Shown piece by piece: positions 47,439-54,990 of a DNA stretch of 64,000 nucleotides. Source of the stretch: JAXLWB01 sp046328715 (GTDB taxonomy: Bacteria; Chloroflexota; Anaerolineae; Caldilineales; Caldilineaceae); NCBI GenBank assembly GCA_046328715.1, contig JAXLWB010000025.1, positions 74,613-138,612 of the forward strand, written 5' to 3'. The notes beneath the pieces were generated by a model. That model had not been told where the DNA came from. It saw only the letters and a list, made by a program, of their open reading frames with translations, and searched no databases. Made by a program: the position numbers and the translations under genes. Within the stretch, counting starts at the first letter, position 1; the number at the start of each line of letters is the position of its first letter.

Positions 47439-48245
47439 TTACTTCGTGCAATACTCTTCAGTGCTGTAAACTTTCTCGATAGCGACCGTTGACTTTGCTG
47501 CAACCACAAATTCACTCAAGCCGATTTCGCTCTCTGGATTGCCCCAATCGTAGGTATAGCCCAACCGGGTCCAGGGATAACCTTTGCTGGGATCATCGTA
47601 GTTATCGAGCGAGAGTTGCAAGTTATACCAATCGCGGTGAAATTCGTAGTCCTGCTGCGAGGGAAAGTGGTCAGGGCTTGGGATCTCCAATTCGGCGACC
47701 GTATCATCGATTTCGCCGTCTGGGCTAGGTCGGAACATGTCGGCTGGGTTTACCCACATGGCAACCACGCGGGTCTTACCATTGTTGGGTGGCAATCCCA
47801 GAAGGGCTTCCATGCGCAGGGTGACTGGCATGTCGGCAGTGGGTTGATAACTCTGACAGAAGCTTTGGAACTGGGGCACAGCCGTGACCCACACTTCGCG
47901 GCCCAGTTGTGTCTCCTGACCGACCAAGGAATCGTAACCATTCCAAGAGGTCCAGGTTGCCATCAAGACTCGCCCGCTGTCACTTTGCCAGGTGAGAGCA
48001 TCGTTGTCAGGCGTGATTGCAGTCAGTCCATCGTAAATCTCATCTGGCTCGGCCACTTTGGCATCCTGCAGGGCAGCCGCATAAAGCTCCTGGGGAGTAG
48101 AAGCTTCATCCGGGGTTGTGGAATCACTGGCTACTGTGGAGGGCTCCGTTGAGGTAGGCAGTGGCTGAATCGGCATGCAGGCTGTTAGCAACAAAAGCGC
48201 ACAAAGAGTGATGCTGAATGAAACATTGCGCTGCACTGTGTTCAT
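47439..48245 (-). CDS. Secreted lipoprotein of unknown function
   Basis: The 268-residue product has a lipoprotein signal peptide ending LLLTAC (Cys23), a Pro/Thr/Ser linker to about residue 55, and a compact domain. The domain contains WVTAVPQFQSFCQSY, LLGLPPNNGKTRVVAMWV, PDMFRPSPD-like and SQQDYEFHRDWYNLQL stretches and an ending VEKVYSTEEYC-type close. These fit a family of bacterial lipoproteins seen mostly without function, in which the two Cys may form a disulfide. I cannot assign a role. It is followed by the CotH protein on the same strand but 342 bases away. Confidence 0.75.
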   Translation of the reverse strand: MNTVQRNVSFSITLCALLLLTACMPIQPLPTSTEPSTVASDSTTPDEASTPQELYAAALQDAKVAEPDEIYDGLTAITPDNDALTWQSDSGRVLMATWTSWNGYDSLVGQETQLGREVWVTAVPQFQSFCQSYQPTADMPVTLRMEALLGLPPNNGKTRVVAMWVNPADMFRPSPDGEIDDTVAELEIPSPDHFPSQQDYEFHRDWYNLQLSLDNYDDPSKGYPWTRLGYTYDWGNPESEIGLSEFVVAAKSTVAIEKVYSTEEYCTK

Positions 48246-48354
48246 GAAAATTGCTCCTTGAAAGAACTGAAAGGAAAATTAGAGCGCCTAGTATACTATC
48301 TTGCAGTTATCTAACAAAATTCAATCATCAACAACACGTAAGGAGCTTTAGCCA

Positions 48355-49134
48355 ATGGCTTCGCAAAAACTCGAACTCAATCTTGACAGACATCTAGCCA
48401 TCATCACAGGTGCAACCGGACAACTTGGCCGGGTGATGGCACGTACCTTAGCCGCCTGCGGTGCAGATGTCGTGGTTCACTATCACCAAAACGCCGAGAA
48501 AGCCGATGAACTCTGCGCCGAAATTCGTGCCTTGGGCCGGCGGACCTTAGCTGTGAGCGGGGATGTGGGTAATAAAGCGGATGTCTTTGCCCTACGAGAT
48601 CAGGTTGTGCGAACATTGGGCCAGCCAGACATCATCGTGACCAATGCCGTTTCGCAAATTCACCCGTGGCAACCTGTGCTCGAAGAGGAGATTGAAGATT
48701 ACGAAGATCAATTCCGCAGTTGTGTGCTGCAAAATGTGCTCTTTGCCAAAGCCTTTGTTCCGGGGATGATCGAACGCAAGTGGGGTCGTTTTATTGGCAT
48801 CAATACCGAATGTTCGATGCAGCTCTTCAAAAACCAATCGGCCTATGGCGGTGCAAAACGGGCGATGGACGGCGTGCTGCGCGTGCTCGCCAAGGAGATC
48901 GGCAGCCACCAGATCACGGTCAATCAAGTTGCCCCAGGCTGGACGATCAGCGACCGTGACCGCGCCCAAGGCAGCGAGATCAACGAAGGCTACTCGCGCA
49001 ACGTGCCACTGGCCCGCCGCGGCACCGACCAGGAAATCGCCAACGTGGTCGCCTTTCTTGCCTCGGATCTGGCCAGTTACATCACCGGTGCCTATATTCC
49101 GGTCTGTGGCGGGAACGTAATGCCGACGATCTAA
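48355..49134 (+). CDS. SDR-family oxidoreductase (FabG-like)
   Basis: The 259-residue product is a classical SDR: TGATGQLGRV cofactor motif near residue 19, DVG near 70, TNAVS in place of NNAG near 95, catalytic Ser in NTECSMQL, Y-x-x-x-K as AYGGAK, and a PG motif (VAPGWTIS). The end GAYIPVCGGNVMP matches sugar- or polyol-type SDRs as well as FabG. AAGGAG lies 11 bases before the ATG. It opens a plus-strand run with yjbQ and a sugar kinase, which favours a carbohydrate substrate over fatty acids. Confidence 0.9.
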   Translation: MASQKLELNLDRHLAIITGATGQLGRVMARTLAACGADVVVHYHQNAEKADELCAEIRALGRRTLAVSGDVGNKADVFALRDQVVRTLGQPDIIVTNAVSQIHPWQPVLEEEIEDYEDQFRSCVLQNVLFAKAFVPGMIERKWGRFIGINTECSMQLFKNQSAYGGAKRAMDGVLRVLAKEIGSHQITVNQVAPGWTISDRDRAQGSEINEGYSRNVPLARRGTDQEIANVVAFLASDLASYITGAYIPVCGGNVMPTI

Positions 49135-49145
49135 GCGGAGATAGC

Positions 49146-49222
49146 GAGATAGGGAGGTGAGGAGGTGGGGTGAAAAGGAGATACCTTCTCTCCTCATCTC
49201 CATATCCTCCATCTCCCTATCT
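49146..49222. repeat. Purine-arm inverted repeat between SDR and yjbQ
   Basis: AGATAGGGAG(G)TG (49148 on) pairs with CATCTCCCTATCT (ending 49222), and GGAGATA with its partner near the loop. Arms are imperfect, about 27 bases long. Confidence 0.55.
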
Positions 49223-49251
49223 GCCAACACAACAAACAGAGGAAACACCCT

Positions 49252-49668
49252 ATGGTCATCACCAACGAAATCCATCTCGACTGCAAAGGCTATTGCGACA
49301 TGCACGACATTACCACCCAAGTGGCGCAGGCGGTCGCAAACAGTGGCGTGCGCAACGGCATTGTGGTGGTCTTTACGCCCAGTGCCACCAGTTCGATCAC
49401 CACCACCGAACATGAACCAGGCATGGTGGCGGACTTTCAGGCCTTCTTCGAGCGGGTAGCCTCGCAAGCCTGGGAATACAAACACAACGAGTATCACCGC
49501 GACGGTAACGGCTTTTCGCATGTACGTTCTGCCCTGCTCGGCCCCTCGATCAGCGCCCCAATCCTCGACAGTCAACTGCTGCTGGGCAAGTGGCAGAAGA
49601 TCACCTTTATCGACTTCGACAACCGCGAGCGACAGCGGCGGATCGTGGTGCAGATGGTGGGAGAGTAA
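49252..49668 (+). CDS. yjbQ: YjbQ/UPF0047-family protein
   Basis: The 138-residue product has the family's conserved pattern: FTPSATSSITTTEHEPGMVADF near residues 40-60, EYKHNEYHRDGNGFSH near 80-95, and ALLGPSISAPILDSQLLLGKWQ. His residues in the middle are the likely metal or active-site ligands. Some members show thiamine-phosphate synthase activity in tests, but the physiological role is unsettled. It sits between an SDR and a PfkB kinase, an arrangement that suggests a sugar-related operon. Confidence 0.92.
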   Translation: MVITNEIHLDCKGYCDMHDITTQVAQAVANSGVRNGIVVVFTPSATSSITTTEHEPGMVADFQAFFERVASQAWEYKHNEYHRDGNGFSHVRSALLGPSISAPILDSQLLLGKWQKITFIDFDNRERQRRIVVQMVGE

Positions 49669-49671
49669 AGC

Positions 49672-49770
49672 AGACAAGAACACAGGAAGATGGAAGACAA
49701 GAAGAAAAAGTGCAAAAATTCTTCCTGTCTTTCTATCTTCTTGTCTTCTTGTCTTCCCATCTTCTTGTCT
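49672..49770. repeat. Purine-arm inverted repeat between yjbQ and the kinase
   Basis: AGACAAGAA (49672-49680) and GATGGAAGACAAGAAGA (from about 49688) pair with the right half, built from TCTTCTTGTCTTC words and ending TTCTTGTCT at 49770. The right arm carries one extra repeat unit. Confidence 0.6.
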
Positions 49771-49783
49771 AAAGAGCAAACCT

Positions 49784-50608
49784 ATGACAATCAACAAACC
49801 ACCCCGCATCCTCGGCGTGGGCGACAACACGGTGGATCAATATCTGCATTTGCGGCGCATGTTTCCGGGGGGCAATGCGGTCAATGTGCCGGTGCTGGCC
49901 CATCGTTACGGCGCAGAGGCCAGCTACATCGGCTGGCTGGGCGATGATCGTTACGGGCGACTGATTCTGGATGCGCTGCGCCAGGAGGGAATCGACACCT
50001 CACACTGTCGAGTGATTGCCGGTGGCACAAACGCTCATTGCGAAGTCAACCTGGTCGATGGCGACCGGGTCTTTGGCGCATCCAGTGCCGGCGTGACGCG
50101 CCAAATTGCGCTGACCGACGAGGATTTCGCCTTTGCTGGACAGTTTGATCTCGTCCACAGCAGCGTCTATAGCCACATTGTGGCGCAGTTGCCCCAGTTG
50201 CGAAACGCTGCCCAACGGCTCTCCTTTGACTTTTCGCAGGGCTGGAAACGTCCCTATTTGGAGCAGGTGCTACCCTTCACCACCTTTGCCTTTCTCTCCT
50301 ACCCCGATCAATCCCAGAGTGAGTGCGAGTCGCTCATGCGCTGGATCAAGGCGCAGGGGCCGGAAGTGGTGGTTGTGACGCGTGGCAAAGAGGGGGCACT
50401 TGCATTTGGCGGAGAACGCATTGTTCAACAAGGAATCGTCGAAGCCAATGTGGTCGATACACTGGGGGCTGGCGATGCCTTTATTGCCCGTTTTCTGGTG
50501 GAGTATTTGCGTGGCAAAGCAATCAACGAAAGTATGGCACTGGCCGCACAATCGGCGGCGGAGACTTGTGGCTATTACGGGGCATTTGGGTATGGGCTGG
50601 AATTTTGA
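49784..50608 (+). CDS. PfkB-family sugar kinase (fructoselysine-6-kinase-like)
   Basis: The 274-residue product starts at the ATG at 49784; the frame is open back to 49520, but that part lies inside yjbQ and the inverted repeat. GVGDNTVDQYLHLRRMFPGGNA at the start and DTLGAGDAFIARFL near residue 235 are PfkB signatures, with Asp of GAGD as the catalytic base. The compact size and the YIGWLGDDRYG segment resemble FrlD-type kinases that phosphorylate fructosamines such as fructoselysine. No deglycase (FrlB) is in the window, so the substrate is a guess. Confidence 0.88.
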   Translation: MTINKPPRILGVGDNTVDQYLHLRRMFPGGNAVNVPVLAHRYGAEASYIGWLGDDRYGRLILDALRQEGIDTSHCRVIAGGTNAHCEVNLVDGDRVFGASSAGVTRQIALTDEDFAFAGQFDLVHSSVYSHIVAQLPQLRNAAQRLSFDFSQGWKRPYLEQVLPFTTFAFLSYPDQSQSECESLMRWIKAQGPEVVVVTRGKEGALAFGGERIVQQGIVEANVVDTLGAGDAFIARFLVEYLRGKAINESMALAAQSAAETCGYYGAFGYGLEF

Positions 50609-50759
50609 ATTTCAATAGTTCACGATTTGTCATTCTGAGGCTGCTTTTTGCCGAAGAATCTTGGGTTGTCAACGCAGGATTCTTCGCAAACTGCCGCTCA
50701 GAAACTTGTCCTGAGCACAGCCGAAGGATGACAGTGCCCACCCAATTCGTGAAATACTG

Positions 50760-50896
50760 ATAGACAAAGCAATTAAAAGTTGCACGAAACGTAGGGGCAT
50801 TCGCTTGCCGATGCCCTGCTTGCACCAACGTACGGGCAACCGCAAGGGTGTGCCCCTACCTAATGTATTCATGCAAATTCTATTTGTTTTGTCTAT
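50760..50896. repeat. MITE-like palindromic repeat, copy 3 (inverted)
   Basis: It has ends ATAGACAAAGCA and TTTTGTCTAT and, in reverse orientation, the inner words of copy 1 (GGGGCACACCCTTGCGGTTG and CGGCAAGCGAATGCCCC). It opens the 759-base gene-free stretch 50609-51367, which also holds the tandem repeats at 50958-51152 and the palindromic words at 51190-51256; nothing else there looks functional. Confidence 0.85.
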
Positions 50897-50957
50897 GAGT
50901 TTCTACAAAAAAGGGGCATTTCCTCGGTAGGAAGGGTCGTTTCAGACGAAAAATAGG

Positions 50958-51152
50958 CATTCCCGCAATTGCGGGAATGCTTTTTGCATGAAAAATTTGG
51001 CTGCCGCAATTGCGGGAATGCTTTTTGCACAAAAAATATAGCTGCCGCAGTTGCGGGAACACTTTTTTGCATGAAAAATATGGCTGCCGCAATTGCGGGA
51101 ACGCTTTTTGCACGTCAAATTTGGCTACCGCAGTTGTGGCAATGCTTTTTTC
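50958..51152. repeat. Five tandem 41-42-bp units with a terminator-like hairpin
   Basis: CCGCAATTGCGG (or CCGCAGTTGCGG) recurs at 50963, 51004, 51045, 51087 and 51128. Each is followed by GAATGCTTTTTGCA-like sequence and an AAAAATTTGGCTG-like link. Each unit is thus a short palindrome followed by a T-run. The period is not a multiple of three, so it is not a coding repeat. The last unit is truncated and more diverged. Confidence 0.92.
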
Positions 51153-51189
51153 ACTGCTGCTCAGGCACATTTCGAGGGTGGGGCACTAA

Positions 51190-51256
51190 ACGTGCGTCGC
51201 ACTGGTCAAACGCCAGGAATCGAACTAGCCTCTTGAGACCAGTGCGTCGCACACGT
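51190..51256. repeat. Inverted pair of GTGCGTCGCACTGG-type words
   Basis: ACGTGCGTCGCACTGG (51190-51205) is followed by its near-complement GACCAGTGCG-t-CGCAC (about 51236-51251). An exact inverted copy of the first 16 bases lies at 54831-54846, on the other side of the first NACHT cassette. Confidence 0.65.
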
Positions 51257-51367
51257 CGCGCTTGTTTGTTTCGTAGACGTGGTGCCAGCGTTTTGGGCCA
51301 AGTGGTGTACAATAGTCCTACCGAAAAACAGATCATTCAACCTATCCACTATTTCCCGGAGAAACCA

Positions 51368-51832
51368 ATGGACCCCATAACCCTTCTTACAACCGCTATT
51401 GTTGCTGGTGCAGTCGCCGCTACCCAGGAAACGACGGCGCAGGCGGTCAAGGACGCCTATGCTGGACTCAAAACGCTGATTGCCAGCCGCTTCCAAAATG
51501 CAAAGACCGCCATCGATGTGATTGAGGCCAAACCAGACGACGCCGCCATGAAGAAGACTGCCGAAAACTTGATCCAGATGTCGGGTGCTGAGAAAGATAT
51601 TGAAGTGCTCAGCCAGGCCCAAACGCTGCTCAAAGCGGTTGAAAAATTTGGCGCAGAGTTTGCACCTGCCATCGGTATCGACATGAAAAATGTCAAGATC
51701 GGCGCATCCCTTCACATTGAAGATGTGATTGCCAGCGGCACGGCAGTAAAAATGGAGACAGTCGAAACAAAAGAGGACGTAATCATTAAAGGCGTGCGCG
51801 CTGGCGTGAAGAGTAGCGACCCAAACGCTTGA
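51368..51832 (+). CDS. Small helical protein coupled to the NACHT-FGE gene
   Basis: The 154-residue product starts at an ATG with GGAG six bases upstream. Residues 1-45 (MDPITLLTTAIVAGAVAATQ, then TAQAVKDAYAGLKTLI) form a hydrophobic-to-amphipathic helix, residues 46-100 are helical, and the last 45 are a beta-rich tail (KIGASLHIEDVIASGTAVK, then VIIKGVRAG). I have seen this layout next to NACHT, caspase-like and TIR genes, as an adaptor or effector-associated domain, but I cannot name the domain with confidence. Its stop overlaps the next ATG as TGATG, so the two proteins are translated together and probably act together. Confidence 0.7.
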   Translation: MDPITLLTTAIVAGAVAATQETTAQAVKDAYAGLKTLIASRFQNAKTAIDVIEAKPDDAAMKKTAENLIQMSGAEKDIEVLSQAQTLLKAVEKFGAEFAPAIGIDMKNVKIGASLHIEDVIASGTAVKMETVETKEDVIIKGVRAGVKSSDPNA

Positions 51833-54480
51833 TGGCGGCTTCCCCCGCCGCCTTTGCCTTTACAGACGTTCAAGCCGGTACTATCCAGATCCAGATCGGC
51901 GACCAGCGCATCACGTTGAGCCAGATCGAAGAGCATTATCTCGCTGCACTCTATGCCGAATGTAACCGCGTCAAGTTGATCGTCGATGAAGCGCCCGACG
52001 AGCGTTTTCAGCCGCGTCTGCAACGCATTTATGTCGATCTGCACACGACTGAGTCTCCTTCCTTATACCTCTTTGGGCGACGACTGGGCTTGGCAGAGAC
52101 GGACCCCAAAAAGTTGCTCAATCAGGTTTGGCATGCATTACCCAAGGGTGAACTGACAGCCCCTACAGACAACCGCGACCTAGCGACCCTGTGGCGGGAA
52201 CCACTGAGCCGTTTGGATGACGAATCGTTGGAGAAATCAGCACAGACACTTGGTGTCAGTCGCGAACAACTTCAAGCTGCGCTCACTAATTTCTCGGTAC
52301 TGGAAGTTGTCCACGAGGTACCACGTTTTGTGCTGCTCGGCGACCCGGGCGGTGGGAAAAGTACGCTGACCCAACGACTGGCGGGCGTGTTGGCCAGCAG
52401 CACACACAAGTTGGACGAAGTAGAACAGGGTTGGCTAGCTGAGACGGTGAGCGCCTTGGGTCGTTGGTTGCTGCCAGTACGTATCGTGCTTTCGCGTTGG
52501 GCCAAGGAGATCGATAGCCAGAGCAAAGGCGTGGCCGATGATCTGATCGACCAATGTGTGCGGCTGATCGGCGATGCGGCGACGGTGAGTGGGCTAAAAG
52601 ACGACTTCATTAATCGTCTACGTGGCGATACACCCTCGGTGCTGTTGCTGTTAGATGGGCTGGATGAAGTGGTGGACGAAAAGCGCCCACAACTGCTCAA
52701 GGCGATTCGCCACTTTCTCGACAGTTATCCGCACGTGCCGTTGATCCTCACCTGTCGTATTCGCCCCTGGCAGGGTTGGAGCGAAGGCAAAAACAGACCC
52801 TTGCCGCTGCCCGTCTATACCCTGGATCGGCTTGACAACCATGCGATTGCCAACTTTTTGCAACGTTGGTACAGCGAACTGGTCTATGCCCGCATCTATG
52901 ACACCACAGCAGCCGAGGTCGCACATAACCGCCTGCTCAACGCTATTCAGAGCGGCAGACGGCCAGAGCTGGCTGAGATGGCTGGCACGCCCTTGTTGCT
53001 GACGATGATGGCACGCGTCAACTATAAAAAAGGGCTACCGGGAAGCCGCGCCGCCCTCTATGAAGAGTATGTGAGTGAGCTGCTCTGGGAGTGGGAACGG
53101 CGCAAACAGAACGATCTGGGCGAAGAGTCGAGTCTGCACCTCTTGCTGCGTCGTTATGAGGTGCGCGAGGAGAACAGTCTGAGTCGTGCCCTCTCACGGC
53201 TGGCCTATGAAATCCATGACCGCCGCCGCAGTGGTCAGGACACCGTGGACATTACGCGCAGCGACCTACGCACGGCACTGGAACGCATCTGTCCTGGCGA
53301 TGTCAAACAAAAAGCGGCCTGGGCGCTGGATTTACTGGCCTTGTTGGATGAGCGCAGCGGACTGATCAACTGTCTCGACAATCGCGATCCCGAAGAACGC
53401 ATCTACCAATTTTCGCATCGCACCTTTCAGGAATATCTGGCGGCACGCTGGATGGCGGATGAGAATCCATTGGGCAAGTTCAAAAGCCGCATCGACCAGG
53501 AGAACTGGCGCGAGGCGATCTTTCTGGCGCTCGGTTATCTGATTTCGGTGCGTGGGCAGTACCACACCGCACTGACCCTCTTTGATGAGTTGCTGAGTGA
53601 GGAAGCCGCCGCCGACTTGAACTTTGACGAACGCTGGTGGCGGCGCGTGTTGCTGTTGGGTGAGGGTTACACAAGGTTGCTGGGCGAACAGAAAGCCAGC
53701 GAGGTCGAAGAAAAGGCACTCTTCAAGCGCGTCACCCAACGTATTCCGCATCTGCTCACCAGCATGATGCAGGATCGGGCGCAGCCGACCCGCAACCGCT
53801 TGGAAGCTGGTTTGCTACTTAGCGACCTCAACATCGACCCGCCTGGACTCGATAGTTTTATTGAGATTCCGGGGCTGAAGCTGCAAATCGGCAAGTATCC
53901 GGTCACCAACAAACAGTTTAGGCGCTTTGTTGATGATGATGGCTATGAGGAACAAGGTTGGTGGAGTGAAGAGGGGTGGAGTGAGCGGCAGGAGGGAAAT
54001 TGGTCAGAACCCCGTTATTGGAATGATGATCGCTTCAACCACAGCAACCAGCCCGTTGTGGGAGTGACTTGGTACGAAGCTGAAGCCTACTGCAACTGGC
54101 GTTCTGCCCAACTGGGCATAGAGGTGCGGCTGCCGAGCGAAGCTGAATGGCTGGCAGCCGCCCACGCCAGCCAGCAGGAATATCCCTGGGGCAATGGTTT
54201 TGACCTGACCCGCGCCAACACCAAGGAAAGCGACCTGCAACAAACCACGCCGGTCGATATGTACCAAGATGGAGCGACTGCCGAAGGGGTCTATGATTTG
54301 AGCGGCAATGTTTGGGAGTGGAGCCAGGATGTTGACACAGATGGTTGGCCTTGGCTTAAGGGTGGTTCATGGTACGATAATGGCGATTCAGCCAAGTCGT
54401 CTGCGCGCCTCAGGGACGGCCCGTACTTCAGGAACGTCGACCTCGGGTTTCGTTGTGTGTGCGTCCCCATCTCTCGGTAG
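51832..54480 (+). CDS. NACHT NTPase with C-terminal FGE (C-type-lectin-fold) sensor domain
   Basis: The 882-residue product has an N-terminal region (residues 1-150), a NACHT NTPase module, a helical linker (about 360-660), and a formylglycine-generating-enzyme-like domain (675-882). Walker A is LLGDPGGGKSTLTQ near residue 170, Walker B LLLLDGLDEV near 270 with the NACHT-type acidic pair, and the sensor LILTCRIRPW near 305. FGE marks are IGKYPVTNKQFRRF, VVGVTWYEAEAYCNWRSAQL, RLPSEAEWLAAAH and GFRCVCVP at the end. NACHT proteins of this type act as NLR-like sensors in bacterial conflict systems. The last 61 coding bases (54398-54458) align with a variable segment shared with the convergent gene. 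Confidence 0.9.
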   Translation: MAASPAAFAFTDVQAGTIQIQIGDQRITLSQIEEHYLAALYAECNRVKLIVDEAPDERFQPRLQRIYVDLHTTESPSLYLFGRRLGLAETDPKKLLNQVWHALPKGELTAPTDNRDLATLWREPLSRLDDESLEKSAQTLGVSREQLQAALTNFSVLEVVHEVPRFVLLGDPGGGKSTLTQRLAGVLASSTHKLDEVEQGWLAETVSALGRWLLPVRIVLSRWAKEIDSQSKGVADDLIDQCVRLIGDAATVSGLKDDFINRLRGDTPSVLLLLDGLDEVVDEKRPQLLKAIRHFLDSYPHVPLILTCRIRPWQGWSEGKNRPLPLPVYTLDRLDNHAIANFLQRWYSELVYARIYDTTAAEVAHNRLLNAIQSGRRPELAEMAGTPLLLTMMARVNYKKGLPGSRAALYEEYVSELLWEWERRKQNDLGEESSLHLLLRRYEVREENSLSRALSRLAYEIHDRRRSGQDTVDITRSDLRTALERICPGDVKQKAAWALDLLALLDERSGLINCLDNRDPEERIYQFSHRTFQEYLAARWMADENPLGKFKSRIDQENWREAIFLALGYLISVRGQYHTALTLFDELLSEEAAADLNFDERWWRRVLLLGEGYTRLLGEQKASEVEEKALFKRVTQRIPHLLTSMMQDRAQPTRNRLEAGLLLSDLNIDPPGLDSFIEIPGLKLQIGKYPVTNKQFRRFVDDDGYEEQGWWSEEGWSERQEGNWSEPRYWNDDRFNHSNQPVVGVTWYEAEAYCNWRSAQLGIEVRLPSEAEWLAAAHASQQEYPWGNGFDLTRANTKESDLQQTTPVDMYQDGATAEGVYDLSGNVWEWSQDVDTDGWPWLKGGSWYDNGDSAKSSARLRDGPYFRNVDLGFRCVCVPISR
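54398..54458 (+). repeat. Candidate variable repeat (VR) of the plus-strand NACHT-FGE gene
   Basis: This 61-base segment aligns without gaps to 54633-54693 and 55013-55073 (both read on the minus strand). The outer 11 and 14 bases are conserved (CGTCTGCGCGC and GGGTTTCGTTGTGT). In the 36-base core it differs from the spacer copy at 17 sites, 11 of them where the spacer copy has A. Confidence 0.7.
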
Positions 54481-54632
54481 TCCTGAGTTCTGGTTGCTGA
54501 ATTCTGGTTTCTGAATACCTGATTTCTTTGGGGTTGTCTGTGCAAGACTACAACGGATTTAGACGGGCAACGGATTTGTCACTTCCCGTGAACAATCCGC
54601 TGCTGTCCCCATCCGCTGTAGTTTTTACCCAG

Positions 54633-54693
54633 ACACAACGAAACCCGTACTTGTCGTTCCTGTTGTTCGGGTGATTGTCGTTGCGCGCAGACG
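54633..54693 (-). repeat. Candidate DGR template repeat (TR) in the spacer
   Basis: Read on the minus strand it would encode SARNDNHPNNRND and then KYGFRCV, an Asn-rich version of the FGE tail, as templates with many AAC codons do. Homology to the two gene tails stops at both edges of the segment, so it is not the remains of a third whole gene. The alternative, an isolated retired tail, cannot be excluded. The surrounding 54481-54990 gap holds no other gene. Confidence 0.5.
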
Positions 54694-54871
54694 TTTCAAC
54701 CGGCACCTACAACCAGCGGGTTATGTACCCGGAGTTGCCCAAAAAATACGCTCATCCATAAAGGGAGGTGAGTCATGCTCAGATCATGTGCGACGCTGGC
54801 GTCAAGAGCAAATCGATCCACGACATTTCGCCAGTGCGACGCACGTACTCACTGTTGAGCGAAAATTTTCG

Positions 54872-54900
54872 ATCACTGCGCTCCAACGGAGCGCAGTGAT
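54872..54900. other. Perfect 13-bp hairpin between the variable tail and the template copy
   Basis: ATCACTGCGCTCC pairs with GGAGCGCAGTGAT across the loop AAC. It directly follows a 12-bp palindrome (CGAAAATTTTCG, 54860-54871). Hairpins downstream of variable repeats are known to aid DGR target recognition, but this one is over 100 bases from the minus-strand tail, so the link is only suggestive. Confidence 0.5.
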
Positions 54901-54990
54901 GGTACTTCTCTGCTGTCCAAAATAATCGTACGACTTCGTTTTTAGAATTCAGTAGTTCAGAAACCAGCATTCAGCAACCAGCACCCAGGA

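Noticed and set aside
48592..49830. 412-codon minus-strand frame
   Set aside because: It runs antisense through the SDR gene, yjbQ and the inverted repeats between them. The plus-strand genes have clear family motifs and good starts.
50958..51152. Tandem repeats as a CRISPR array
   Set aside because: The units are contiguous 41-42-bp repeats with no unique spacers, and no cas genes are near.
54779..54970. Short frames in the spacer around the template copy, on both strands
   Set aside because: They lack ribosome-binding sites and cross the palindromes; none resembles a reverse transcriptase or the small DGR accessory protein.
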